Origin: Acidobacteriota bacterium
Lineage (GTDB): Bacteria; Acidobacteriota; Vicinamibacteria; Vicinamibacterales; UBA8438
Assembly (NCBI GenBank): GCA_009838525.1
Contig: VXRJ01000011.1
Span: 32,162-96,161 of the forward strand
Direction of reading: 5' to 3'
DNA length: 64,000 bases
Below the pieces are notes generated by a model that saw only the letters and a program-made list of their open reading frames with translations, had not been told where the DNA came from and did not search any database. A program made the translations under genes and the position numbers. Below are positions 8,931-16,348 of the stretch, in pieces (position 1 is the first letter of the stretch; each line of letters starts with the position of its first letter).

Positions 8931-9359
8931 TCATACGCCGTGGATGGCGATCAGACGCTCAAGACCCTCGAAGTCCGCCGGGTTGCGCGTATAGAGCGGC
9001 AAGTCGTTCGCCAGGGCGATGGCGGCAATGAGCAGGTCCGCCAGACGCCGGCGCGTGGCGCGCCCGCGTCCCCTCACCGAGGCGTATACCCGGCCGTACG
9101 ACCGCGCCGCCGCTGCGTCGAAGGGTAGGGAATCCCATTGCGAAGCGGCCCAAGTCAGACGATCCTGCCGTCGGCTCCGCTCCTCGACGTCGCTCGTCGC
9201 GTGAGGACCGGCGGCCAGTTCTGCAAGCGTGATGGTGGAAATCGCCGTCTCGTCGGGCAACCGGCCATCGTCGATGAGGTCCAGATCGATCACGACGGAC
9301 GTATCCAGCAGGCCACGGGCGAGACCGGGAGCTGCCGCCGCGGACGACTCGCTAACCAT
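8931..9359 (-). CDS. vapC: PIN-domain ribonuclease toxin (VapC family)
   Basis: A 142-residue PIN-domain toxin expected to cleave RNA with Mg2+ at a cluster of acidic residues. The first acidic site is LLDTSVVIDLD near residue 15, the second ELAAG in TITLAELAAGP, and the third and fourth lie in RLADLLIAAIALANDLPLYT with a following ND/NP-type pattern. The start is the ATG at 9359, which overlaps the end of the upstream antitoxin gene by 8 bases (GGATGGTTAG), so translation is coupled. It is the downstream partner in a two-gene toxin-antitoxin operon transcribed leftward. Confidence 0.88.
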   Translation of the reverse strand: MVSESSAAAAPGLARGLLDTSVVIDLDLIDDGRLPDETAISTITLAELAAGPHATSDVEERSRRQDRLTWAASQWDSLPFDAAAARSYGRVYASVRGRGRATRRRLADLLIAAIALANDLPLYTRNPADFEGLERLIAIHGV

Positions 9360-9606
9360 CCGAGACATCCACGTAGGAGTCCGCCACCGTGTCGAGGTCG
9401 GCGCGGAACCGCGCGAAATCGATCCTCGGGGCCGTGCGTGCGGCGGCGGCAATCGCGGACCGCGGGACGAATTGGCGCCGGAGAATCGGCCCCAGTTCAG
9501 CGACGGGTGTGCCATTCCGGGTCACGACGATCCGCTCACCCCCCTGGACGTCTCGCAGGATGGCCGCCGAGTCGTTCCTAAGCTGACGCTGCGAAATCGT
9601 ACGCAT
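9352..9606 (-). CDS. Phd/YefM-type antitoxin
   Basis: An 84-residue antitoxin starting MRTISQRQLRNDSAAILRDV, followed by GGERIVVTRNGTPVAELGP, which is the Phd/YefM DNA-binding fold. The C-terminal tail (about 45-84) is the likely toxin-neutralising segment. The frame is open further upstream, but the ATG at 9606 gives the family start. Three GTAGC repeats lie 10 bp apart just upstream and are likely operator sites for autoregulation by the antitoxin-toxin complex. Confidence 0.85.
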   Translation of the reverse strand: MRTISQRQLRNDSAAILRDVQGGERIVVTRNGTPVAELGPILRRQFVPRSAIAAAARTAPRIDFARFRADLDTVADSYVDVSDG

Positions 9607-9615
9607 GGGAATATC

Positions 9616-9640
9616 GTAGCATAACGTAGCGGTTTGTAGC
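9616..9640. promoter_or_regulatory. Three helically phased GTAGC repeats (candidate operator)
   Basis: GTAGC occurs at 9616, 9626 and 9636, exactly one DNA turn apart, in the 110-bp divergent region between two toxin-antitoxin operons and immediately upstream of the Phd-type antitoxin start. Such phased short repeats are typical of cooperative repressor binding. Assignment to the Phd-type antitoxin is by proximity. Confidence 0.45.
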
Positions 9641-9694
9641 ACATTGGTGGCAGTCAATCTTCGTGGAAATACGTCCTGTGCAGGATGCCCGTAA

Positions 9695-9718
9695 ATATGG
9701 CAATATGTATAACCATAT
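9695..9718. promoter_or_regulatory. ATATGG..CCATAT inverted repeat over the VapB start
   Basis: A 6-bp inverted repeat with 12 bases between arms, ending inside the start codon of the rightward antitoxin. AT-rich hexamers within it (TATAAC at 9708-9713) could be part of the promoter. A ribbon-helix-helix antitoxin binding here would block both transcription and start-codon access. Inferred from position and symmetry. Confidence 0.4.
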
Positions 9719-9962
9719 GAAGACTACCGTTGAGTTGCCGGACGACCTGCTGGTAGCCGCGAAGATCCGAGCTGTAGAGGCGCGTTCGACCCTGCGGGAG
9801 TTGATCGAGCAGGGGCTCCGCCGGGTGCTTGATGAGCGGCCGCATCCACAGGGAAAACAGCATTCTCGGATCGACTGGGTGACGGTCGACGGCGGGCTTC
9901 CCCCGGGAGTCGATCTGCAGGACCGTGCCGCGATGCACGACTGGATTCGGCGCGACCGATGA
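9717..9962 (+). CDS. vapB: VapB-type antitoxin (ribbon-helix-helix)
   Basis: An 81-residue antitoxin. The N-terminus MKTTVELPDDLLVAAKIRAV is the classic MetJ/Arc-like ribbon-helix-helix found in type II VapB antitoxins; the C-terminal half (WVTVDGGLPPGVDL) is the type of motif that docks on the PIN toxin. The ATG at 9717 gives the family start. It overlaps the downstream toxin by ATGA at 9959-9962. Its promoter region is shared with the leftward Phd-VapC pair. Confidence 0.88.
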   Translation: MKTTVELPDDLLVAAKIRAVEARSTLRELIEQGLRRVLDERPHPQGKQHSRIDWVTVDGGLPPGVDLQDRAAMHDWIRRDR

Positions 9963-10450
9963 TTGCCCTCGACACGAACCTCCTCGTCTACGCGCACCGT
10001 GCCGCCACACCGCAGCACCATGCGGCCCGTAGCGCCATCACCCGCGCCAGCCAATGGTCGACCGGGTGGGGATTCAGCCTGTCCGTCATCCTCGAGTTCT
10101 GGAGCGTAGTGACTCATCCGGCGTCCGCCGGCGGACCCTCCACACCCGAGCAGGCCACAGATTTCATCGCCAATCTGCGAGCGGCGGGCGCCGAAGTCTG
10201 GATGCCGGGGGGGCGGTTTGCGGAGCGCGTGGCCAGGCTTGCGACCGAGCTGTCTGTCGTCGGGCCGCGCGTTTTCGACCTGCAGATCGCCCTGATGGCC
10301 TTCGAAGGCGGCGCGAGCGAACTCTGGACCGCCGACCGCAGCTTCACTTCCGTGCCGGGGCTACCAGTCGTGCTCCCGCTAGCAGCCCGTGGCGAAACCC
10401 CGCGCCGGCGTCGAGATCGTCGCGGAACTACTCCACCCAGTCCGCGATGA
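9959..10450 (+). CDS. vapC: PIN-domain ribonuclease toxin (VapC family), repeat-extended C-terminus
   Basis: A 163-residue PIN toxin starting MIALDTNLLVYAHR, with the first catalytic Asp at residue 4, a Glu in SVILEFWSVVTHP, and the late acidic pair in VFDLQIALMAFEGGASELWTAD. The usual VapC ends near residue 140. Here the frame runs on through repeat R1 (10381-10415), giving the tail LAARGETP followed by an Arg-rich stretch, and overlaps the end of the convergent lipoprotein gene by 23 bases. The tail is therefore probably not ancestral. Partner: VapB at 9717-9962. Confidence 0.88.
   Translation: MIALDTNLLVYAHRAATPQHHAARSAITRASQWSTGWGFSLSVILEFWSVVTHPASAGGPSTPEQATDFIANLRAAGAEVWMPGGRFAERVARLATELSVVGPRVFDLQIALMAFEGGASELWTADRSFTSVPGLPVVLPLAARGETPRRRRDRRGTTPPSPR
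10381..10415 (+). repeat. R1 repeat, partial copy within vapC 3' end
   Basis: AGCAGCCCGTGGCGAAAC and the following CCCCGCG match the terminal inverted repeat of family R1 (full copy 41405-41567), with one substitution in the 18-bp arm. Only one arm is present. It lies in the last 70 bases of the vapC reading frame and is read in the same frame as the copy in thiD. Confidence 0.6.
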
Positions 10451-11567
10451 AGACATTGGTGTCGCCTTCCTCGGCGGCGTCGCGGTTGGACGCGAAGATG
10501 AGCTTCGAGCCGTCGGGAGAGAACATCGGGAAGCCGTCGAACACGTCGGTGAACGTGATCTGCTTCAGGCCGGTGCCATCGAGGTTGACCATGAACAGGT
10601 CGAAGTTGCGGCCGTCCGGGTTGTGCATGTTCGACGAGAAGATGATCCGCTCGCCGTCGGGATGCCAAAACGGGGCGAAGCTGGCCCCGCCGAAGTCGGT
10701 CACCTGCCGGACGTTGGCGCCGTCGGCGTCCATGACGAACACCTCGACCGCCGTCGGCCGCCAGAGGCCTTCGTCCAGCAGCCGCTTGTAATCATCGTAC
10801 CCCTCGCCGTCCGGGATCTCGCGGCCGCGGAAGATGATCTTCGAACCGTCGGGCGAGAAGAACGCACCGCCGTCCGGCCCTTGGCGGTGGGTCAGGCGGC
10901 GCACGCCGGAGCCGTCCGGGTTCATCGAGTAGATCTCCATGTCGCCGTCGCGCACGCTCGTAAAGACAATCGTGCCATCGGGTCCGACCGTCGGCTCGGC
11001 GTCGTAGCCAGGCGTGTCGGTCAGCCGCTCCAGGCCGCTGCCGTCCGGGTTCGCGCGGAAGATGTCGTAGCTGTCATAGATCGCCCAGACGTAACCCATC
11101 GCGAAGCTGGGCGGGGGCGGACACTCGGCTCCGCCGAGGTGGGTCGACGCGTAGACGATCGATTCACCGTCCGGATAGAAATAGCCGCAGGTGGTGCGCC
11201 CCTCCCCCGTGCTCACCATCTGCTGGTTGGATCCGTCCAGGTTCATCCGGAAGATCTGATCGCACGGGACGCCCTCGCGGGTCGACTGGAAGATGATCTG
11301 GGATCCGTCGAACGAGAAGTAGGCCTCGGCGTTCTCGCCGCCGAACGTGAGCTGGCGGAGGTTCGCGAGGTGGACTTCGGTGTCGCCGGGGGCAGCAGCA
11401 TCGGCGCCGCTCATCTCCTCCGGGGCCGGCGTCCCGTCGCCCGGCGTTTCGCCGGCAGGCGCCTCGCCGGCAGGCTCCCCGGCGGGTGCGCCGCACGCGC
11501 CGGTCATCAGCAGGACCAGGGCGAACGTCGCGACAAGGAGGCCGCGATTCTCGAATCTCGAAGGCAT
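10428..11567 (-). CDS. TolB-like beta-propeller lipoprotein (PD40 repeats)
   Basis: A 379-residue exported protein. The signal sequence ends in LLMTGACGA, a lipobox-like site with Cys near residue 26, followed by a Pro/Ala/Glu-rich linker to about residue 62. The rest is a beta-propeller of about six PD40/WD40-like blades, each with the pattern FSFDGSQIIFQS, FYPDGESIVYAS, FSPDGSKIIFRG or FSPDGSKLIFAS. Such proteins resemble TolB and the propellers of peptidases and often bind protein or carbohydrate; no catalytic domain is fused here. It is the last gene downstream of the TRAP operon on the same strand (58-base gap). Confidence 0.85.
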   Translation of the reverse strand: MPSRFENRGLLVATFALVLLMTGACGAPAGEPAGEAPAGETPGDGTPAPEEMSGADAAAPGDTEVHLANLRQLTFGGENAEAYFSFDGSQIIFQSTREGVPCDQIFRMNLDGSNQQMVSTGEGRTTCGYFYPDGESIVYASTHLGGAECPPPPSFAMGYVWAIYDSYDIFRANPDGSGLERLTDTPGYDAEPTVGPDGTIVFTSVRDGDMEIYSMNPDGSGVRRLTHRQGPDGGAFFSPDGSKIIFRGREIPDGEGYDDYKRLLDEGLWRPTAVEVFVMDADGANVRQVTDFGGASFAPFWHPDGERIIFSSNMHNPDGRNFDLFMVNLDGTGLKQITFTDVFDGFPMFSPDGSKLIFASNRDAAEEGDTNVFIADWVE

Positions 11568-11625
11568 GGCTTCGCTCCCTCTGTTGAACGCGTTTCCGCG
11601 CGAGCCCAGGCCCCCGGAGCAAGCG

Positions 11626-13497
11626 CTACTGACGGCCTACCAGTTCCAGCAGGCCCAGCGTGAGCCATGGTACATAAGTGATTACGAGCACGCCAATGCC
11701 GAGGATGATCAGCAGCGGCACTGACGCGCGGTAGACGGAAAGCAGCGGCCGGTCGAACCGGTACGAGGCCAGGAAGAGGTTCAGCCCAACCGGCGGCGTC
11801 AGGTACCCCAGCTCCAGGTTGGCGATGAAGATGATGCCGAGATGGACGGGATCGATCCCGTACGCCGCGCCGATCTCCGAGATGAGGGGCACCACGACGA
11901 CGATCGCCGAGAAGATGTCCATCACGCAGCCGACAAGCAGCAGGAAGACGTTGAGGGCGAGCAGGAACAGCAGCGGCGACTCGATCCGCGCCTGCGTCCA
12001 TTCCAGCAGGCGGAAAGGAATATCGACGTCCACCATGTAGGCGGTGAAGCCCTTGGCGACGGCCAGGATGATCAGGACGCCGCCGATCAGGACGACGCAC
12101 TCCCGGAACGCCGCGCCGAGGCCGGGGCCGAGCCGGAAGTCGCGGTGGATCAAGCCGGTCACGACCGCCGCGTAGAGCGCCGTCAGGGCGGACGTTTCGA
12201 CCAGCGTCGCGCGGCCGCTCAGCAGCGCGCCGAGCACGACGAACGGCAGCAGGAGCTCCCACTTCGCCTCCCAGAGCGCGGAAACCGCCTCGCCCGCCGC
12301 GAACCGGTGCCGCCCGGCGCCGGTCAGCATCCCTTCGCGCATGCCCCAAGCGGCTACCAGCCCGATCAGCAGCAGGCCGGGAAGGATGCCGCCGATGAAG
12401 AGGTTCTCCGGCGCCGTCTGCGCGACGATGGCGTACAGGATGAGGGGCATCGCCGGCGGCAGCAGCAACCCGAGCGATCCGGACGCGGTGAGCAGACCGA
12501 CCGAGAAGCGGTCCCGATAACCATCGTTCAGCAGCGCCGGCAGCAGCAGGCCCCCGAGGGCCAGGATGGTCACGCCGGAGCCGCCCGTGAAGATCGTGAA
12601 GAACGCGCAGACCACCGCGCAGACCACCGCCGTGCCGCCGGGCATCCAGCCGACGAGGGCGCGGAAAACCCGCAGCAGCCGTTCGGACGACTGCCCCTGG
12701 GCGAGGATGAACCCGGTCAGCGTGAAGAGCGGGATCGACGGCAGGTGCGGCTCGGTTGCCAGGTCGTAGGCGTAGAGCGGCACCGCCGCCGGGTCGAACG
12801 CATCGACCATGTAGAGAAAGACCGCCGCACCGGCGAGCACGGTGAAGATCGGGGCGCCGGCGAGCGCCGCGACCACCACCAGGACCACCCAGGGCCATCC
12901 CGCCCCGCCCGCGACGACGCACGACGCCTCGTCCACGTTCGCACAGGCCGCGCCCGTCGTGCTGAGCCAGATGCCGGCCACAATGCCCAACGCCGCCGCG
13001 ATGCGCCCGGCCCAGCTACCCGCTCCCCACGCCAGACGGACGGCAATAAGCCCGAACGCGAACGGCAGCACCAGTTGAAACACCCACGACGGAATGCCGA
13101 GGGCGATGTCGCCCCCTACTTCCATCTCGATCGCGACGACGTCGATCGCCGACCAGGCGAGCAGGGCCGACACGCCGGCGCCCACCGTGGCCGCGAACGC
13201 CTGCGAGACCCGTCGCGCCCGGCCCTCCGGAATGAACGTCGCCGTCGCGAGCGCGATCAGCTTGTTACGCCGGGCCGCGAGCCCCGCCCCAAGGAAGCCG
13301 ACCCAGAGCGTCAGATGCTCGACGAACGGAATCGACCCCGGGATGCCTCCCGCAACGAGGGGACGGATGACGATCTCGGCAAGGGGCAGCAGAACCATCA
13401 CCCCCAGGGCGCAGGCGGCAAGCAGTTCCTCGCCGGTGTGGAGAAAACCGAGCAGGCGAGGTACGGGCCGGGCGTCGGTCGCGCTCGAGGCAGTCAT
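11626..13497 (-). CDS. dctM: TRAP transporter fused permease (DctQ-DctM)
   Basis: A 623-residue inner membrane protein that combines the small (DctQ) and large (DctM) TRAP subunits in one chain. Residues 1 to about 165 hold four hydrophobic segments of DctQ type (EEL..A, VFQLVLPFAFGLIAVRL); residues about 195-623 form DctM with GGSGVTILALGGLLLPALL, GSLGLLLPPAMPLILYAI and the C-terminal NLELGYLTPPVGLNLFLAS signature. It imports a small organic acid or related substrate using an ion gradient, fed by the DctP protein just upstream (13547-14596). Fused QM forms are a recognised TRAP variant. Confidence 0.92.
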   Translation of the reverse strand: MTASSATDARPVPRLLGFLHTGEELLAACALGVMVLLPLAEIVIRPLVAGGIPGSIPFVEHLTLWVGFLGAGLAARRNKLIALATATFIPEGRARRVSQAFAATVGAGVSALLAWSAIDVVAIEMEVGGDIALGIPSWVFQLVLPFAFGLIAVRLAWGAGSWAGRIAAALGIVAGIWLSTTGAACANVDEASCVVAGGAGWPWVVLVVVAALAGAPIFTVLAGAAVFLYMVDAFDPAAVPLYAYDLATEPHLPSIPLFTLTGFILAQGQSSERLLRVFRALVGWMPGGTAVVCAVVCAFFTIFTGGSGVTILALGGLLLPALLNDGYRDRFSVGLLTASGSLGLLLPPAMPLILYAIVAQTAPENLFIGGILPGLLLIGLVAAWGMREGMLTGAGRHRFAAGEAVSALWEAKWELLLPFVVLGALLSGRATLVETSALTALYAAVVTGLIHRDFRLGPGLGAAFRECVVLIGGVLIILAVAKGFTAYMVDVDIPFRLLEWTQARIESPLLFLLALNVFLLLVGCVMDIFSAIVVVVPLISEIGAAYGIDPVHLGIIFIANLELGYLTPPVGLNLFLASYRFDRPLLSVYRASVPLLIILGIGVLVITYVPWLTLGLLELVGRQ

Positions 13498-13546
13498 CTA
13501 TCGATCCGTGCGGCGCCGCGGGCACGCAGGTTGCCCGCGGGACCAT

Positions 13547-14596
13547 TTACTGGTTGCGATACTCGGAGCGGGCCCGAACCGCCTCGTCGTAGACGTCGGC
13601 GGGGACGCGCGTGCCGCGCCAGCTCGCGGTGAGGTCTTCGGATACCGCGCGAAAGGCCGACGCTTCCGCGCTGCTCACCGAGTGGACGGTCAAGCCGCGC
13701 TTCTGCATTTCCGCGACGGCATCCCGGTCCTGGCGCAGCACCTCGGTGAAGAGGAAGTCGGCCATCTTCTCCGCGCTCCCGCGGATGGCGGCGCGATCCG
13801 CTTCGTCAATCCGGTCCCACGCACGCTGGGTTATAACGGTGGCGCCATACACGGGCCCAAGCGGTATGTCGAGCATGTTCGACGTCTGCCGGTACCACTG
13901 AAAGACGAGCGCGCCGTACGGCGGGCTCGGATAGGCGTCGATCAAACCCGTGTTGAGCCCCATCAGCACGTCGGTCAGAGCGAGGGGCACCGGGTTGAAG
14001 CCGTTCTCCTTGTACCACTGCACCATTCCGTCGTCGCCCGCCGCCGTGAACAGTTTCGCCCGGCGCAGGCCGCCGATGTCGGTCACCGGATCGGCGGAAA
14101 AGACGTGGACCCAGCCGCCATGGCCCCAGCCGATCAGCACGAGACCGTTTTCCGCGAGGGCGTCACGCATTCGCGGCGTGAGCGCGTCCAGCACATGCTG
14201 GGCCTCGCCGTCGTCCGCGAAGAAGAACGGGATGCCGAACACGTTGAAGGCTTCGTCGATCTCGGTCAGGGCAGGCAACGTGAGCGCCGCCACCTGCGGG
14301 TTGTTCAGCCGCATCCGCCGGATGATCGTCGATTCGTCGCCAGTGGTGCCCCGCACCTGGAGCCGGACGCGGCCGTCGGTCGATTGCTGCCACTCCGACG
14401 CCATCTGCTTCAGGGCGCGGTCCCACAGCGAGTTGGCGGGAAGGATGGTGCCGAGACGCAGGTTGGCGCGCTGCGCGTCGAGCAACGCCGGCGCCGCGAT
14501 CAGCAGCAGGGCGACAACCGCCGCCCGGAAAACCGTAATCGACGTCGTCCCGCCCGCGGCGAGCCGGCTCGCCCGGGGCGTGAACTTCTCTCTCAT
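13547..14596 (-). CDS. dctP: TRAP transporter substrate-binding protein (DctP)
   Basis: A 349-residue periplasmic binding protein. A signal peptide (FRAAVVALLLIAAPALLDAQ, about residues 23-42) precedes LRLGTILPANSLWDRALKQM, a typical DctP start. The substrate-clamping region FTAAGDDGMVQWYKENGFNPV and the GLIDAYPSPPYGAL segment match the family; the carboxylate-binding Arg of classical DctP is not obvious in the corresponding position, so the ligand may not be a simple C4-dicarboxylate. The ATG at 14596 overlaps the stop of the upstream tatT (ATGA). It works with the DctQM permease and TatT. Confidence 0.9.
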   Translation of the reverse strand: MREKFTPRASRLAAGGTTSITVFRAAVVALLLIAAPALLDAQRANLRLGTILPANSLWDRALKQMASEWQQSTDGRVRLQVRGTTGDESTIIRRMRLNNPQVAALTLPALTEIDEAFNVFGIPFFFADDGEAQHVLDALTPRMRDALAENGLVLIGWGHGGWVHVFSADPVTDIGGLRRAKLFTAAGDDGMVQWYKENGFNPVPLALTDVLMGLNTGLIDAYPSPPYGALVFQWYRQTSNMLDIPLGPVYGATVITQRAWDRIDEADRAAIRGSAEKMADFLFTEVLRQDRDAVAEMQKRGLTVHSVSSAEASAFRAVSEDLTASWRGTRVPADVYDEAVRARSEYRNQ

Positions 14597-15546
14597 GGTC
14601 GAATCTCCTGCGCCTCTTCGTCGTCGAGCGGCGCGAAGAAGAGGTCGTCGATATGGTCCAGCAGCACGCGCGCCCGCCGCTGTGCGATGGTGTTCAGCAA
14701 CCGGTTCTCGGGCGCCTCGTTCACGTCTATGGCGATCGCCGTCTCCAGCAATTCCTGAAACTCCTCGCGGTTCTCTTCCGCGATGGCAACACCGGTCGCC
14801 AGCGACAGGTAAGCGCCCGCATCCTTGCCCTCCGACAACTCCACCGCTCGGGCGAAGTGTTCGCGCGCCCGCTCGTAGGACCCCCCCATCGCCTCGCCGA
14901 CCGACTCGAGCGTGATGAACGCCACGTGCAGCGAGCCCCGCTCGTAGTCCTCGTCCAGCTCCAGCGCCCGGTCCAGCAGGGCGCGAGCGGCCGGCAGGTC
15001 GGCCACCAGCGCCGGCTGATCGAGCCCGAGCGAGATGGCGAGAATCCACGCGCCGCCCAGATAGTACAGGCTCTCCACGTCGGCGGCCTCGAAGACCGTG
15101 ACCGCCCCCTCCGGATTGGCGAGCAGCCGATCGGTGATGCCGGGATGATCGACTTCGATGTTTCGCAGGCCGTAGTCGCGCGCACGGAGATACATCCGGC
15201 GCGCCCGTTCGTTGAGCTCGCCCGCGAGGGCGTAGTCGTCCCACTCCGCGATGGCGGCGTCGGCCTGCAGGAACGCGTTGGCGTAGAGAAGAAAGCCCGT
15301 GTTGGCGAACAGCAGGACGTCCTGTCGCTCCGGGTCCGCATCCATGATCGACTCGATCGTCTTGAGAAGGAATGGGAGCGAGTCCCGCACCAGCTCAGGA
15401 TCCTCCTCGGAGAGGTAGACGGCGGGATTGACCAACGTCGGCAGCACCGCGTTGACCGCCATCGTGCGGAGGGAGCAACCGGAAAGCGAAGCGATCAGGA
15501 GCAGAACCGCGGCGAAACGCGCCGCGCCGTGAAGAAGGCTACCCAT
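14593..15546 (-). CDS. TRAP-associated TatT-like lipoprotein
   Basis: A 317-residue helical protein of the TatT family, named for its linkage to TRAP genes. The N-terminal signal ends in LLIASLSGCS, a good lipobox. The body is TPR-like: EEDPELVRDSLPFLLKTIES, then RARDYGLRNIEV and, near the end, REHFARAVELSEG and EEFQELLETAIAI. In the well-studied Treponema example TatT forms a trimer that binds its DctP partner and may shuttle a hydrophobic ligand. It is first in a tatT-dctP-dctQM operon with overlapping or close junctions, which supports that assignment. Confidence 0.88.
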   Translation of the reverse strand: MGSLLHGAARFAAVLLLIASLSGCSLRTMAVNAVLPTLVNPAVYLSEEDPELVRDSLPFLLKTIESIMDADPERQDVLLFANTGFLLYANAFLQADAAIAEWDDYALAGELNERARRMYLRARDYGLRNIEVDHPGITDRLLANPEGAVTVFEAADVESLYYLGGAWILAISLGLDQPALVADLPAARALLDRALELDEDYERGSLHVAFITLESVGEAMGGSYERAREHFARAVELSEGKDAGAYLSLATGVAIAEENREEFQELLETAIAIDVNEAPENRLLNTIAQRRARVLLDHIDDLFFAPLDDEEAQEIRP

Positions 15547-15625
15547 CCAGCCGTGATGTGTGCATGCGCGATTCTTGCCGGCAGGCTTGATCATATCAGC
15601 GATACCCCGTGGCATCATCTTGAGG

Positions 15626-16348
15626 ATGGGTGGGTTCGTCACGATCCCGGGCGGGTGGTTCGTCATGGGAAACGACGCGGGACAGGCCGACGAGCGGCCG
15701 CCGCACCGGGTCTGGGTCGATGCGTTCGAGATGGCGGTCGATCCGGTGACGCGACGGGAGTACGCGCGCTTCCTGGAAGCGACCGGTAGGGGCTGGCCGC
15801 GGGAGTGGGATGCCCTCGCCTTCACGCGCGACGACCTGCCGGTAGTGGGCGTGAGCTGGAACGACGCGGTCGTGTACTGCCTCTGGCGGTCGTCGGCCGG
15901 CACCAGCGGGAAGCACCCAGCACCTGTGCGGCTGCCGACCGAGGCGGAGTGGGAACGCGCCGCCCGCGCCGGACGGGAAGGGTGCGACTTCCCGTGGGGT
16001 GAGAACGGCGCCATTCCCGACTGGATCCCGAACGCGGGGCGCGGGCCGCTGGAGGGCCCCTGGCCGGTGGCCCTCGGTCCACCCAACGGCTACGGCGTGC
16101 GGGGCATTACCGCGAACATCCACGAGTGGTGCGCCGACTGGCATGCGCGCGACTGGTACGCGCGGTCGCCGACGCGCAATCCGTCCGGACCGCAAGGCGG
16201 CGTGCGACGTGCGTCGCGTGGCGGATCGTGGCGCCACGCCGTAACGATCAGCCGGGTTGCGGCCCGCAGCAAGCTCGACCCGTCGTTCCGGTACACCGAC
16301 TACGGCTTCCGCGTCGTGCGTGATCTTCCGGCAAGAGGCGGACAGTGA
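15626..16348 (+). CDS. SUMF1/FGE-fold protein lacking the catalytic cysteines
   Basis: A 240-residue protein of the formylglycine-generating-enzyme-like (SUMF1/EgtB-type) fold. Visible motifs: TIPGGWFVMGND at the N-terminus, VGVSWNDAVVYCLW, RLPTEAEWERAARAG and, near the end, RGGSWRHAVTISRVAARS and YTDYGFRVV. True FGE has a copper-binding Cys pair in the last region (GGSW...CR.A.R); here the position reads ISRVAAR with no Cys, so sulfatase activation is unlikely. The fold is used for many other roles, including surface proteins and iron oxidases. The start is the ATG at 15626. Its stop overlaps the cca start (GTGA), so the two are coupled. Confidence 0.85.
   Translation: MGGFVTIPGGWFVMGNDAGQADERPPHRVWVDAFEMAVDPVTRREYARFLEATGRGWPREWDALAFTRDDLPVVGVSWNDAVVYCLWRSSAGTSGKHPAPVRLPTEAEWERAARAGREGCDFPWGENGAIPDWIPNAGRGPLEGPWPVALGPPNGYGVRGITANIHEWCADWHARDWYARSPTRNPSGPQGGVRRASRGGSWRHAVTISRVAARSKLDPSFRYTDYGFRVVRDLPARGGQ

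Noticed and set aside
11842..13632. Open frame of about 600 codons opposite the TRAP permease
   Set aside because: Product is a Asp/Arg/Gln-rich shadow of hydrophobic codons read backwards.
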